This document shows positions 20,340 to 32,498 of a stretch of DNA of 64,000 nt, piece by piece. Below the pieces are notes generated by a model. It saw nothing but the letters and a program-made list of their open reading frames with translations. It was not told the DNA's origin and made no database searches. The translations under genes and the position numbers were made by a program. Every line of letters starts with the position of its first letter. The first letter of the stretch is position 1. The DNA lies in contig OZ004594.1 in assembly GCA_963924555.1 (NCBI GenBank), positions 3,999,563 through 4,063,562 on the forward strand, in the 5' to 3' direction. Source of the DNA: Crambe crambe. Lineage: Eukaryota > Porifera > Demospongiae > Poecilosclerida > Crambeidae.

Positions 20340-21569
20340 AAATCAAAACACTTGAATGCAAGAGTGTAACTCATCACACGCATACACTACTCCATCACTA
20401 TCTACACCTATACCGGTAATGTATGTTTGAATTTTGTGGTCAAATGATGTAACGAACTGACCGTTGGAGGTGAAAACTGATACTGCGCCACATGCACCAC
20501 CAACATACACGACATCATTGGTATCAATGGCAATACACAAAGGTGTTACTTCATTATCCTTCCCAAACGTATAACATAACTCCCCCTCAGCTGTGAAGAC
20601 TAGGATTCGAAAGTAATAAGGATCAGCCACATACACGTCTCCAACACTATTACAGGCTATACCTAAACGATCTCCCTTGAATGGTCCAAGGTGACTATTC
20701 TCACGATAAAAACTATTTATCTCTCCAAACACGTGACAAAAGCTGAGGTCAGAGTTCAGAACTTGAACACGATCATTCCCTTTTTCAATAACATACACCT
20801 TGTTATTAGCTGCGTTAAAGGCAATGTCAGTGGGACTATTGAACTGAAGAGGTCCTTCACCTTTTGTACCGACTGCAGAGAGAAACTGGCCATTTGCTGT
20901 GAACTTCTGTATGCAATCATTGCCATAATCTGCCACAAAGATATTATCTTCACCATCCACTGCCACTCCCATAGGAAGATTGAATTATCCTTGACCAGAG
21001 CCAAATGTAAGACGTTTCTCACCACTGGGACTAAAAACAGACACACAATCATCGTGTACGACCACCACCTCCCCCTTCTGGTTGATGGCCACTTCCTCTG
21101 GACGACTCAGTCCGATACTTCTGATTGGAGTGCTAGTGCTATTAATTGCTACTACAGCACTGATGTGTGTGTCCTCAACTTTAATGCTTAGCTGGTGCTT
21201 CCCCTTGATGGTGGGCTGGTAGTCGATTTCATATTGGTCTCGTCCTTTGTGTTCGATATTTCCTTTCTCTACAACACCTGTTACTTCAGAGACTAGGTCG
21301 CACTGCAGTGAGCTGATTAATTTCTTACATGGTTCACCATCAAAATCAATAGCATGCAGGAAGACGGTAGACTTCTTCCCAACCACTGCCGCCTTCAAAC
21401 CCCTACCTGTAGCCAGATATTTTGATGGATCAGGTGGAATGGGGTAGGTCTTGAAACAAATGAGCCGTTTTTTGGTGGTACTTTCAGCTACTGCCATTCT
21501 TGCCTGGATCATTCTCCCTATTCTTGCCTTGTGCACATTCCTCACTGCTTGGAGCATTCTCACTGCCAT
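20340..21569 (-). pseudogene. filamin-repeat / NHL-repeat protein (TRIM-NHL C-terminal half) with an in-frame stop
   Basis: One uninterrupted minus-strand frame apart from a single TAA. Residues about 35-145 form a filamin/ABP280-type immunoglobulin repeat (PIPPDPSKYLATGRG to TIKGKHQLSI). The rest forms about six NHL blades (GVAVDGEDNIFVADYGN, GIACNSVGDVYVADP, GIGVDSDGVVYACDE) and ends normally at a SCIQVF-type terminus. Filamin plus NHL is the C-terminal half of TRIM2/3/71-like RNA-binding or E3 proteins. No RING, B-box or coiled coil lies upstream. The TAA at 20985-20987 replaces a codon in a GSGQG-x-FNLP blade start, most simply CAA to TAA. It is a likely recent pseudogene, or a gene read through or miscalled at one base. 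Confidence 0.75.
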
Positions 21570-22215
21570 TCTTGACTAACTGGAATAATTCACTTGCTGG
21601 AGAACTCAATTGCTGAAGAACTCTACTTTCCTTTTTATAATATTATTAGGAAACTCAACCTAACTGGACACACAACTCTACCACACTGATGACACAGCAA
21701 TAGATCATCTCACGCTCAAGGTGTGATGAGGAGATTCCCCGTGACTAAGCCCTTTTGATATTTAAAGTGACTAAAATCATCAGAAGAGAAGAATAGTTAT
21801 CACTTCACTGTAGAATTTCCACCAAATTATGGGGAAAGTGTGAAGACATCTCTTTTTTTTTTCTTTTTCTTTTTTTTTCCCCATGCAGAACATAAATTTC
21901 AAGAAACAGCCAAAAAGAAAGATCATATCTACATCTATTCTCGGGTTACAATGATTCCTTTGATCTTTTGGATACTGAAAATACTTCTACTCTCTGGATA
22001 CGATCTAATATCCATTGGATACTTTTGTATCTGCATCCATGTACCTGGAGCCGGGACACAAACATATCCCGGTGGGAAGTATGGTAGCTATAACAAAAAT
22101 TTGAATAGTAGTCGTTATGTACTGTAGGACCTGTACACCATAAATTGTAACAATGGAGCTTTTACTTGCTAAGTGAATACCAGTGCTAAGAGCCCTTGTG
22201 CAAGATACTAGGACT
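21570..22215. other. gap between NHL gene and MULE-like element
   Basis: No exon is seen. A poly-T-rich run lies at about 21849-21879. The sequence may include the promoter of the minus-strand NHL gene, but no motif marks it. Confidence 0.35.
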
Positions 22216-22828
22216 TAGTCTCGCGAGCCCGACCCTTTACCAACCGCGAGGGAAGGAAAGAGTCTGGTCAAATCCAATACATGATCTTGTTTCAATTGCC
22301 CAAAGATTTGGTGGGGGGCATGCGCAAAACGTCACGATACGTCACGGCTCTCAAACAGATTTTTTCGCGCGTGCACTTACAGAGTAGTCCTAGAGTTTAG
22401 TCATGTCATAGATATATCTATGGTCATGTTAATGAGCTGCTTGCTTGTATGCAGAGATCTCATTGGTGATCATAGGAAAAAGAAAAGGCTGCATGGTCCA
22501 AGGTGTGCATCAGCCAAAGAACTGCTCCAGCTACTTGCAGAAGTTGCACTGGAAAAATTTCCGACACTTTCTGACCAGAAAGCTGTTTCCAAGCCTCCTC
22601 CCACTCTCTTGAATAGCCGCCTCCAGTCTGTAATCATATTCCTGCTCAGCCATGTAGCGCTAAGAAATCCAGAGCGCATATTTTTCCTAAATTCGTGATG
22701 TATAATAACGTCATAGTCGCGCCCCTCCTTCCGAAGATTGCTGACTGTGCACAACAAGATCGTGTATTGGATTTGACCAGACTCTTTCCTTCCCTCGCGG
22801 TTGGTAAAGGGTCTGGCCCGCGAGACTA
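22216..22828. mobile_element. MULE-like non-autonomous element, 613 bp, 9-bp target duplication
   Basis: TIRs of about 70 bp start TAGTCTCGCGAGCC and include TTTACCAACCGCGAGGGAAG and GAGTCTGGTCAAATCCAATA. The right arm (about 22758-22828) is the near-perfect complement. The element is flanked on both sides by ACTAGGACT (22207-22215 and 22829-22837), a perfect 9-bp duplication. Long TIRs with a 9-bp duplication fit Mutator-like elements. No transposase is encoded. Confidence 0.85.
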
Positions 22829-23656
22829 ACTAGGACTGGAGGCATTCTATGTCCACACAGACCACTTTCAAAGCTAATCGCCGTTTTCATATCATCATCA
22901 TCATCAAACAACTTATTTCAGAAAATGGTTCATTCAAATGCTATAATTCTTATACCAATCTGTTCAGAAATGATTGCGCTATAATCCTTTACCTTTAACT
23001 AAAAATAGCACGTCTTTCTATATTTTATGCCCCGCCCTCCGTACACGTGATTCTTGAACCTTGACTTCACTCACAACTGACATGATTGAGGTAGAATGAA
23101 AGGGTGGGGTCTCAGAGGTGGAGCTTCTGTGCAAAGTACCCCAAGGGACAAGTGGTCCTATAGAACTTGTGCAGTTGCCCAACCAGCTTCTACTTTCAAA
23201 GTTGGGACATTGGATCATTATTATAGCTAACCTTACAAGCTCAAAGTACGAAATCAATTTGCATGTGGGATCATCCTTTGAAAGCATATCGCCCCATGGA
23301 GGATAGCAGTGGCTCTCTAAATAGGAACATGTGATAGCAACATGTTGTATGATGGTTATTGATAAGAATGGTCTGTTTAAAATTCATTCCAATCATAAAG
23401 AAAAACCCTGTCAAATGAATACAAAAAATTCTTCTATATTAAGTAGGGATGGCCCCAAAATTTAGCTGCAGGTATGATGCTGCAGTCAAAGTACTAGATT
23501 TTGGAGTCATATGGCTTGGTTTGATATGATGCTGCAGTCATAGTCCACAGTGGTAAAATAGCTACAACTCGGTTTTCTAGCTGTTAGGGATATTAAGAAA
23601 GGCAATAAGATCCTTGTTGTCTGAAAAGGCAGGCCTTGCTATTTATAAAACTTCAC
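22829..23656. other. no gene recognised
   Basis: Non-coding by eye. About 23450-23550 carries a CCCCAAAATTT and GATGCTGCAGTC repeat also present near 9330-9350. Confidence 0.35.
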
Positions 23657-23866
23657 TTAATTAGTGTCATGTGTGAACCTTTCAGTCTTCCACTGCTGCT
23701 GCATGCCCATCATCCTTCTTTTCATCCTCCTCCTGACAGAATCAGAATGATGAGGTAGAGAAATAGGATCATGAGGGTGATAGGCATCCTTTTTCTCACC
23801 ATCCTCCTTCTCCTCATATGCATGAGGAACATCTTGTATTTCTCCTCCTCTTTCACAGATCATCCT
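23657..23866 (-). other. possible alternative 3' exon near LRRK-A
   Basis: An acceptor-like TTTACATGTTTCAG is followed by an open frame of about 69 codons, rich in Glu, Arg and Met, ending in TAA. It lies 190 bp beyond the LRRK-A stop. No donor that would join it in frame was found in exon 17, so it may be untranslated sequence or chance. Low confidence. Confidence 0.2.
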
Positions 23867-24053
23867 CTGAAACATGTAAATATAACATCTACTTAGACTA
23901 CACTATCGTCAGGCAGGATAGCTACAACTTTATAGGAAACAGTTAGCAAAGGATTTTAATGTACATAAAATTTAATACACTTGGCCATGAATACACAACA
24001 TGGTGAATGAAGCATAATAGCACTGAAAGCAACTTTAACAAGTTAAAAAAATT

Positions 24054-26004
24054 TTAAACAAAAACATCTGTCTCATCAGTTTGAGCAAGTTCCATAGCCA
24101 ATTTGCTATCTTCTTCAACTTCATCGATTGACCACAACAATAAATTGACCATATCTTTATCTGAGCGAGAAGGCTGGGTGTTTGTTTTGTTCCTCTCACT
24201 CGGGAGAAGAAAATCTTCAGGACAATCTTGGCAGTCCCTCGCCACTCCTTTGTAACCACCTCCAAAACTGATCAGAACTGAGTGACCAGTGTCATCTTGA
24301 GTTTCATAGCTCACTGAAGACTTTGAAGTACTAGATCTCACACTCTCAGATCTGCTCGGCCTTCTGGAACCACCATACAGTGAACTTCTGCTACCTATGG
24401 AGAGCAATTGATGAAATTTTGATTGGACTCCAGAGAAATCAATCAAGAGAAGAGAGTGAATTGGGTGGTGGTAGGGATCAAAGATGTGGACAGGTTCCAT
24501 CGTTCTGCAGTTTAAGTGGAGGATAGCCCCTCCTCCCGTGGCTGCATACAGAAAGTGATCCTTAGCCGATAACGCAGTCACTCGACCACTTGTACCTGAA
24601 CAGTTCATCATAGCTAAATAATTATGTACCTACAATGATTTCAACATGCTGGGAATAGCTAGCTAACTGGGGCAAATAGTAGCTATCACATCTTTAATGG
24701 GCACACTTGGGACCAACCTTTTGTAGAGAGGTTGTCCTCTCTTTGAGGTAAGTGAATGCAAAGGTACTTTTAATTGAGAAGTTCTGGAGTGTTCTTCTAT
24801 TGGAGGTTATTATTTATGTGGCAGTCGAGGGTAGAAATCAAACTTTATTCACGCTTTCTACTTTTGAAAAAAAAAAAGTTCAAAAGGCAGGAAATTTTAT
24901 TGTAAAGCATTAGTCGTGAAAAAAAGTAAACTTTGACTAAAACGTGACTAAAGTTTGGTTTCTACCCACAACTGTCACATAATATAATATATATACACTG
25001 TAAAGCTATAGTAACTGAAATTGGTCCATCATATCACACCCCCCCATGTATTGGCTACGATGTAACCTACATTTTATTGAAATGTCAAATTTGGAAGTCA
25101 AAGCCTCATGGCAATCAAAAGTGCTCGCCATACACTCCCTCTCTTCCACATCAAATAAACGTATGAGATGCATATTGGCCACTGCCACCAATGGTTTGTT
25201 TGCAACCTCAAGGGTCACCATGTGTCTCAGCTCTCGAGTACTCTCAATCTTGCTCCTTTTGAAAGGAACTCTTTTCTCAATGGAGAAGTAAGATGTGTTC
25301 AGAATGGTCATAGCTGTCTCGTAAAGTGATGTTAGCCAGACTTCTGATTTTGTGTTTGAGCCAACCCTTGGTACAACCACGCCAATACTCATCACTGTTA
25401 CTGTTTTCTCACACTCTATAATGGGAATCAGATCTTTAATGCCATCAGTTGAAGAAAAAACCCCACACTCTTTTGAAGGAGTAAGAACCTCATTGTCATC
25501 AGCTGAAGAGACATTGCTGATGTTCTCTCTCTTGTTGCATTTTTTAATAGGAGTAAGACCCTCTTCATTACCAGTTGAAGAGACATTGCTGGTATTCTCA
25601 CATTCTTTAATAGGTGTAAGACCCTCTACATTACCAGTTGAAGAGACATTGCTGGTATTCTCACATTCTTTGATAGGTGTAAGACCCTCTACATTATCAG
25701 TTGAAGAGACATTGGTGATATTCCCTGATTTTGGTCCAAGACCCTGACTGTTATCAGTCAAAGAAATGTCAGAGCTAAACACAAGCATGCCTCCATCCGT
25801 AAGAACCAGAACACGTTTGGATGATTCTATCTCCATGAGGGAATAGATCTGGTGACGTTCCCTGAGACCCCATTGGCCTATGCATGTAGTTTCATGGTTG
25901 TCTGCATCATAGATCAGTAAGCCAGCTCCAACTGTAGCCAACCAGATTCTTCCTGAAATCAGCTTGATCACTGATACATAGTTATTTCGTTGCTGCTCAA
26001 ATGT
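24054..26004 (-). CDS. LRRK: LRRK-A exons 16-17: beta-propeller-like C-terminus with repeat array
   Basis: RIWLATVGAGLLIYD, RVLVLTDGGMLVF, VANKPLVAVANMHLIRLFD and KDHFLYAATGGGAILHL are spaced like WD/propeller blades, as in the C-terminus of LRRK proteins. A Ser/Thr-rich array of 21-residue units built on NVSSTGNVEGLTPIKECE interrupts the propeller (DNA 25400-25745). Exon 17 has a Ser-rich tail and ends DETDVFV. Its acceptor is taken at 24595 by alignment with LRRK-B; a second AG 18 bases upstream would add six residues. Confidence 0.8.
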
Positions 26005-28554
26005 CTATGTAAGGACAATAGGACAACGTCAATATGTAAAGCCAATGACACTCTTTTTAAATGAACCACAGTAACTTATAGACTAGTTGAAAATGCTCTT
26101 GCTAGGTGTCAATTCTATAGCTAGCATAGAAGCCACTTCCTAAGACTTTATTAGTCTATTTGATACTTGATCGTTCGTTGCATTTGCATCTTGACCAGTA
26201 GAGAGCTGATTGCTGCCCATTCTATGAGCTGTTTTTTCTTCTTCTTTGTTAAGAATTGAAAAAGTTATAGCAGTCATAATGAATGATCAAGGTATTAAGT
26301 GAGTACTATATACTGTAAGTGGCCAATTATCATGCAATTTAAGAAAAAAACTTAACTATTCTAGCCAACATACCTTATGTATAATTCTATCATTCTGGAA
26401 CTGAATCACTCCAAGTCCTCCAACTTCAGTACCGTACCAAATTTGGGCTGAAAATTCCCCACTGTCATCACCAGTTGGTGAGTTTGCATCGACCTCGTTA
26501 CCGACTGAAGTGGAGTTATCAACTACTGGACTGCACACTATGTTGCTCGGGTGAAAATTTATGCTACTGCTCAGTTGAACACAAGAAGCAGTTATTAGTC
26601 TTTTGCTGTCAGTGAGGGGGACGGATGCTAAGAGTTGCGTGAAGTCATCTTCCTTCAGGATTCTGAGGATGGTTGGAAAGTCAGGACGCTGGGTGGGTCT
26701 CTCACTCCAGCACCAGCACATCAGCTCAAACATGTGTAGGGACTGTGGTGGTTCCTGGTGAGGAGAAATTAATGAACAGTAATGAAGCTGGCTACATTGA
26801 AGAGAAACACTCTCTCCCCCCGATGTGCTACATTAAGGATATCCCCATCTCCTTCCCCTTCTCCTCTTCCAATCCTCCCCCTCCCAATCCCTTTCTCCTC
26901 TCTCCACCCCATACCTTCTCCCTCTTCTTTCTTCCAACCCCCTTATACTTTCCTGACACGTTGCACCCCTTCTGTTCTCTCCATCCCATCCTTCTTTTCT
27001 CACCCCTTCCTATGTACCCTGTCCCTCACTTCCCCAATCCTTCTCTCCAAGATTACCTTGAATGTCATGGCCGGAGGCACTGCTACAGCAGGTATGGCCA
27101 TGGCCATACGTACCACCATTCAGAGCTTTTTTTGTTTAGGTACATGGCATTGCCCAGATCATACCAAATTGAAATTAAAAGGCTTTCTCCAGACCCCCCT
27201 CCCCCCCCCCCCCCCCCCCCCCCCCCAGATGGTACGTATGTACGTACCACTACAAATGAGCTGGTTCCAGCTTTGAATAAAGCTATAGCTAGCTACTATT
27301 GGTTGATGTACATGTATCATTGAATTTACCTTAAGTGATAACTCTGGTCTTTTTCCTTCTCCCAGGATGGCAGAGATGGGATTACCATTGTCGTCAAAAG
27401 GTGCTCTGAATGAAGTCAGATAGTAGATGAACATACCAAAGGCATAGACGTCAACCTTCGTGGAGTAAGGTTCCCTTCCACCATACAGAATCACTTCAGG
27501 AGGGAGGTAAGGTGTTGTCCCTTGAATCCCACAAATGCCCATTGGGCTGATCTTCTTGCTGATCCCGTAGTCTGCTACTTTGACATGCACAGAGGCGTTA
27601 GGACACTGCTGTGTTTCAGGCCAGGGGAATTTCCACACCAGGACATTTGCAGGTTTCAGGTCACGATAAATGAACTGTCGAGAGTGGAGGTAATCGAGAG
27701 CCTCTGCAACCTAAAGGTATTGATTGTAACTAGCAAGAGGGAAAATTACAGGTGACCAGTGGCTCCACAGTTAAGCATAATACTGTACAACCTCCCAACA
27801 AAGAACGCTCTTTTGGGCCCCTTTCCCATAGCATCAGCACATTTTTAACCTCCAAGAAAAGGATAACCTTATAAAGGACAACCTCCCAACAAAGGACACT
27901 CTTTTGGGTCCCTTTCCCATAGCATTAGTACATTTTAACCTCCGAAGGACAACCTCTCTACAAAGGATGAAGTGGCTGATCCCACACTCAGAGGTTCAAC
28001 TGTACTATTGTAATGTGATAACCTCAAGTAGATAGAATACCGGTAGTTCTCATTACTGATCTACGTATAGTTAGTTACCTGAATAAGTGTGCTCTGCAAA
28101 GTCCTTCTCTCCAGTCGCATGTTTTCCTTTTTGAACCGTTTCTGAATGCACCTCTTTAAATCTCCCTCAGGAGCCAACTCCACCAGCAGGGAAAGTGGCT
28201 TCAGAACGATTCCAATCAACCCCAAGACGTTCTTGTGGGAGAGCTGGTGCATTACTCTGGCTTCCGTGCTGGCCTTCTGGTAGACATCCCAGGCCTTCAG
28301 TTGGGTCACAATGTCCTTATCCTTGTTCATGAAGTCCATGTCTGGAGTGAACTTCTTTGCTGCTATTGTTTGCACAGTTCCCTTAAGAGGAAGAGAGAAA
28401 GTGATATTAACACTGACTACTAGTAGTGTATAGCTAAATAAGGTTATGAAATGGCGAACACTTCTTTGAACTTTCCCACCTAGGATTTTATGAAAGCGTC
28501 CCAAGAGTAAATCTCTGATGCTTACATATTTGGTATAGTTCAGCCGTACAATGT

Positions 28555-28591
<37 letters not shown>

Positions 28592-31500
28592 CTTGATCAA
28601 ATAAGTTTTATATGATATATATAGTACAAGATAATTCATTGGTTTTCCTAAGTGGATAAGAGTTCAATTCTTCAGAATGGATGAATTTTTCTGTAGTAGT
28701 GACCACCTTGGAGTGTTCTTCTCAATACCCCACTGCCCACTGTCTAGCTAGCTATACGCCTATAATGACCACAGATACAGAAATAGTTACCCCAATATGG
28801 AGGGTGGCTCTAAAGACAGTGCCAAATCCTCCATCTCCTAGCTTATAGCGAAAAGTGAGCAGGGAAGGATCAGTGAACACAGTTCTGGGAAGGAAATCAC
28901 AGAATACCTGAAAAATAATAAATAAGTAATAATTATAAATAGGTATATAAATAAATAAATGAATATTTGACTAAATTGTGAATCTCAAAGACCAGCCAGC
29001 AGCCAGCCAGGTAACTATAACTAATCATGTGATATGCATGATTGTTTTGATGTAGTTCAGCTACTTATCAGTGCAAAATCAATGCAACTCTTATAGCTAC
29101 AATTGCCTATGTTCTGCCCGTATGAAAGAGTAGCTAGAATCGATTACTACATAGCTAGCTAATGGGACATTCTTGTGGTAAGATTTTGCAGTCATATTCC
29201 CTTAATCTGTTACTGTAGATTTCAGGATGGTTGTCCCATAAGGAATGAGAAATAGGTAGTGGCTTTCAAGGACCTAAGAAACCTGATCCTTTTAATAATA
29301 TTATGTCCTATTCAATCCATGCAGTTATGTAAACCATAGGACAAACTGTATCCACCAATTCCCCTAACTTTCCTGACAACCAACCTGCAATGGACAGTAT
29401 TTTTATGTATTGATTTTCAAAACCACACTTTATATTGAATGGTCAAGTTATAAGTACTTACCAGATCAGGTGCCACATCTGCTATTTTGAGTTGACCATG
29501 TTTCGGACAGACCAAACCTTTCCCAGCATCACTGGTGGAGACCAGTACAGCATAAGGACCAGTGAAGATGTAGCAGACCTTTTCTTCAGAGAGAGCATCA
29601 TGGTGCGACTTCTTATTCAGAGTGTCCTGAATGTGCTCAGCACACTTATTGCAGGGATTGGTGATTCTGACGTTATGCTGTTCTGAATCAAATCCTTTCC
29701 TCCGAGCAAAACTTTCGTACCAATCCTCGAAAACAGAGTCAATGTGAGTTGTAGCTTGATACAGCAACCATGTAGCAAGACATTTTCCACTGGAGTACTC
29801 GTGATTATCCTGAAGACTGGTGCTGAGTTGGCACTCAAGTGTAGACAGTGTGGAGCTTTTTGGAAAATACTCTTCAGGAAAAATGGCTATCTTTATCTCG
29901 AGACCTTTCATCTCATCCACATGCTCGAACTTGTCCCTCCCAGTGACAATAGCTACCTTTTCCATACCTACAAACGAGTTTGAGTCAATGGGAGCAATTC
30001 TGAATATCGTCATGTGACTCCACTTAATAACGATCCCATTCCTCCAGCATTTCCAGTGGGCGGAATTTATGATATGCTCTGCAGCCCATGAACCCATTTT
30101 GAGGGATTGGTTCATGTGATACAGTATTTCACTGCTCATCAGGCGAGCCATCAAGCGAGTGAAGAAGCTGTTAGGGATAAAAGGAAGGAGGTAGTATCTC
30201 GTGAGTATTGGATGAGGAGTAAGGTACATTGGAGCCTGATCTTGCTGAGATTTGCCGCAAAATGAATCAAATATTTCTGTATTGCAAAGTGTCTTGGAGA
30301 TTGATTTTGTAAAGACGAGGCAGGAGTCTTCTTCACCCACTGGAAGGAGGGACGGTATGAGGAGGCGTCTCTCGTCCAGACAGAACACCACATCAAATTT
30401 TTTTAGGACTTCAATGAATTCATTGAAATACTCAGGATAGATGTTTTTAACATCTTGTATTAACATTAACCCTACAAACAAACAAACAAACAAACAAACA
30501 ATCAATCAAATCCAATGAAACATTATGTCATAATATAGCTACCTTGTCTGTGATAAGGATTCTCCTCCATGAGTTTTGTGAGCATCATACAGAGCCACTG
30601 AGGGTTGATGAAGTAGAGGTCACTCAGGTGACTGTTATCTTTGAAGTGGAGGAGTATGCCACTGTCATGGAGGAAGCTGACCGCCTGGTCTATGTCGGCT
30701 TCTTTGATCCAATTAACAAGGTCTGAATTTTGAATTGCTAGCCTGCATTGAGATGTTAACTACAGTAAAAAACATGCGTGAGAATGACACCCATATAGCT
30801 ATAACACCCAAAGTGTGTCATATTTGGTGCAAACTGATATTCACGAGTGCTAAAAAGGCAGCAGCGGTATCAAGTGTTTCCCCTAGTATAGTAAATGCAG
30901 GGTGGGCCACTTTGAAAGAAAGTGGGCTGGGTCTATGGCACTAATTGATTCATGAATATAATTATATATACTGGTTGAAAGTATAGCTAGGGGAGACTCT
31001 GTCGTCTCATATCTATATAATGGGGTAGTATTTACTTTACAGCAACACTCAAGGTGTACAGGACTTACAAGAATTCTTTTTTTGTAAGAATAGGTTGGAG
31101 CCTGTGGTTCATGCGTTGCTGTGCTACTTCTTGCACAAAATCTTGCAGCAGTAAGTAGTACTCAGGGACAGGCTCATCCAGAAGGGGTTCCTTGGCACAT
31201 GAGAATAGTCCTAATATTATAGTAGCAAGGTGTATACGTAAGTATTAAGATCACAGTGAATCCATTCAATGCAGATTGACCCTTCAGCCACTTCTCTGGG
31301 ACAGATGTGTAGTAATCTTACACTTCTCTAATTAGGGCACCTTTCTAATCAGGGCAGAGACTCCAACCATACTGATTCATCAGTAATTTGACAAAGAATT
31401 TTCTCATTACGTATAATAATTATTATACACTTTTTATATTAGGATTACTTATGAAATGGCTAATATTGATGGTAAAAATACTGAAAATGGGACACTTCAT

Positions 31501-32467
31501 ACTGTTGGAGGCATTGTCAGGGTGCCTTCTAATCAATAGCTTCAAATGTTGTACTGGTACCTGTAACAGTATAGTGTAGTCTAACTTATATAAGATAGGC
31601 TTTGCATGACCCAGAATTGGGAAATGTGGAGACATCGCACCCTAGTTCCCCATGCCTCTTTCTATGGCTACCTAAGTAACTATTTATATAAGCAGCTAGC
31701 TACTGCACCTACCCTGTACTTTGTACTGAAGAGCGAATTCATAGATATAATCCCTGAGAGCATCAATATTCATCTTTTTCTTGGGGTTCAAACTAATGAA
31801 CTGGACTTTTTCGCATATGCTTGGATATGTGTATTCTCTGTGACTGTTCACAATGTACATCTTCCAAAACTTGTCCTGAAGGTCGGACATGATCTTGCTC
31901 CTCTTGGACTGGGGGAGGAGGTCAAGGTGTGTGGCAATCACAATGACTGGCGATTTCGGAGCTCGGCCTTCAATCTGTTCCAGCCAGGGCTTGAGGCTCT
32001 TCAGACCTTCTTCTCCGTGAGTGACATTCCAGAGGAGCAGATACAGGGAGCGGCGAGTGAGAAAACATTGATGTGTAGAATACTCCTAATGAAAGCCAAG
32101 CAAAAAAAAATTTGTGTTCTTATTGTGCACTTCACTTAAGTATTGTATTTTTACTTGCAAATTTACTCATTAGGTAATGGTTATAATAAGGGAAAAAGCA
32201 TTTCGTGAAATGAAAAAAAAAAAGATGTAGGGATGACCACTGCTCAAAAAAGTAAGGAAACAAGAAGGATGGAAATGGGATCAATCTTTGTTCTGTATAT
32301 CCAGCCAACATTCTTCTTACTACATCTGTTACACTCGTAGCTAGAGGTTTCGTACAATGATTGAGGGGTTGACTCATCAAGTACTCTAAATACCAATAAA
32401 GTATATTCCTTTCCTCTTTCCTCCCCCTCCCCTCCCCCCTCCTCTCCACCCCACCCCCACCCCCCTC

Positions 32468-32498
<31 letters not shown>

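Noticed and set aside
24035-24265. Alternative C-terminal frame of LRRK-A
   Set aside because: It overlaps exon 17 in another phase and lacks similarity to the LRRK-B tail.
26673-27323. Long plus-strand proline/serine-rich frames
   Set aside because: They arise from the C/T-rich intron tract opposite the LRRK-A kinase exons, and no splice or family evidence supports them.
24054-30742. Separate kinase genes rather than parts of LRRK-A
   Set aside because: All exon junctions from COR to kinase keep phase and match LRRK-B and the LRRK domain order.
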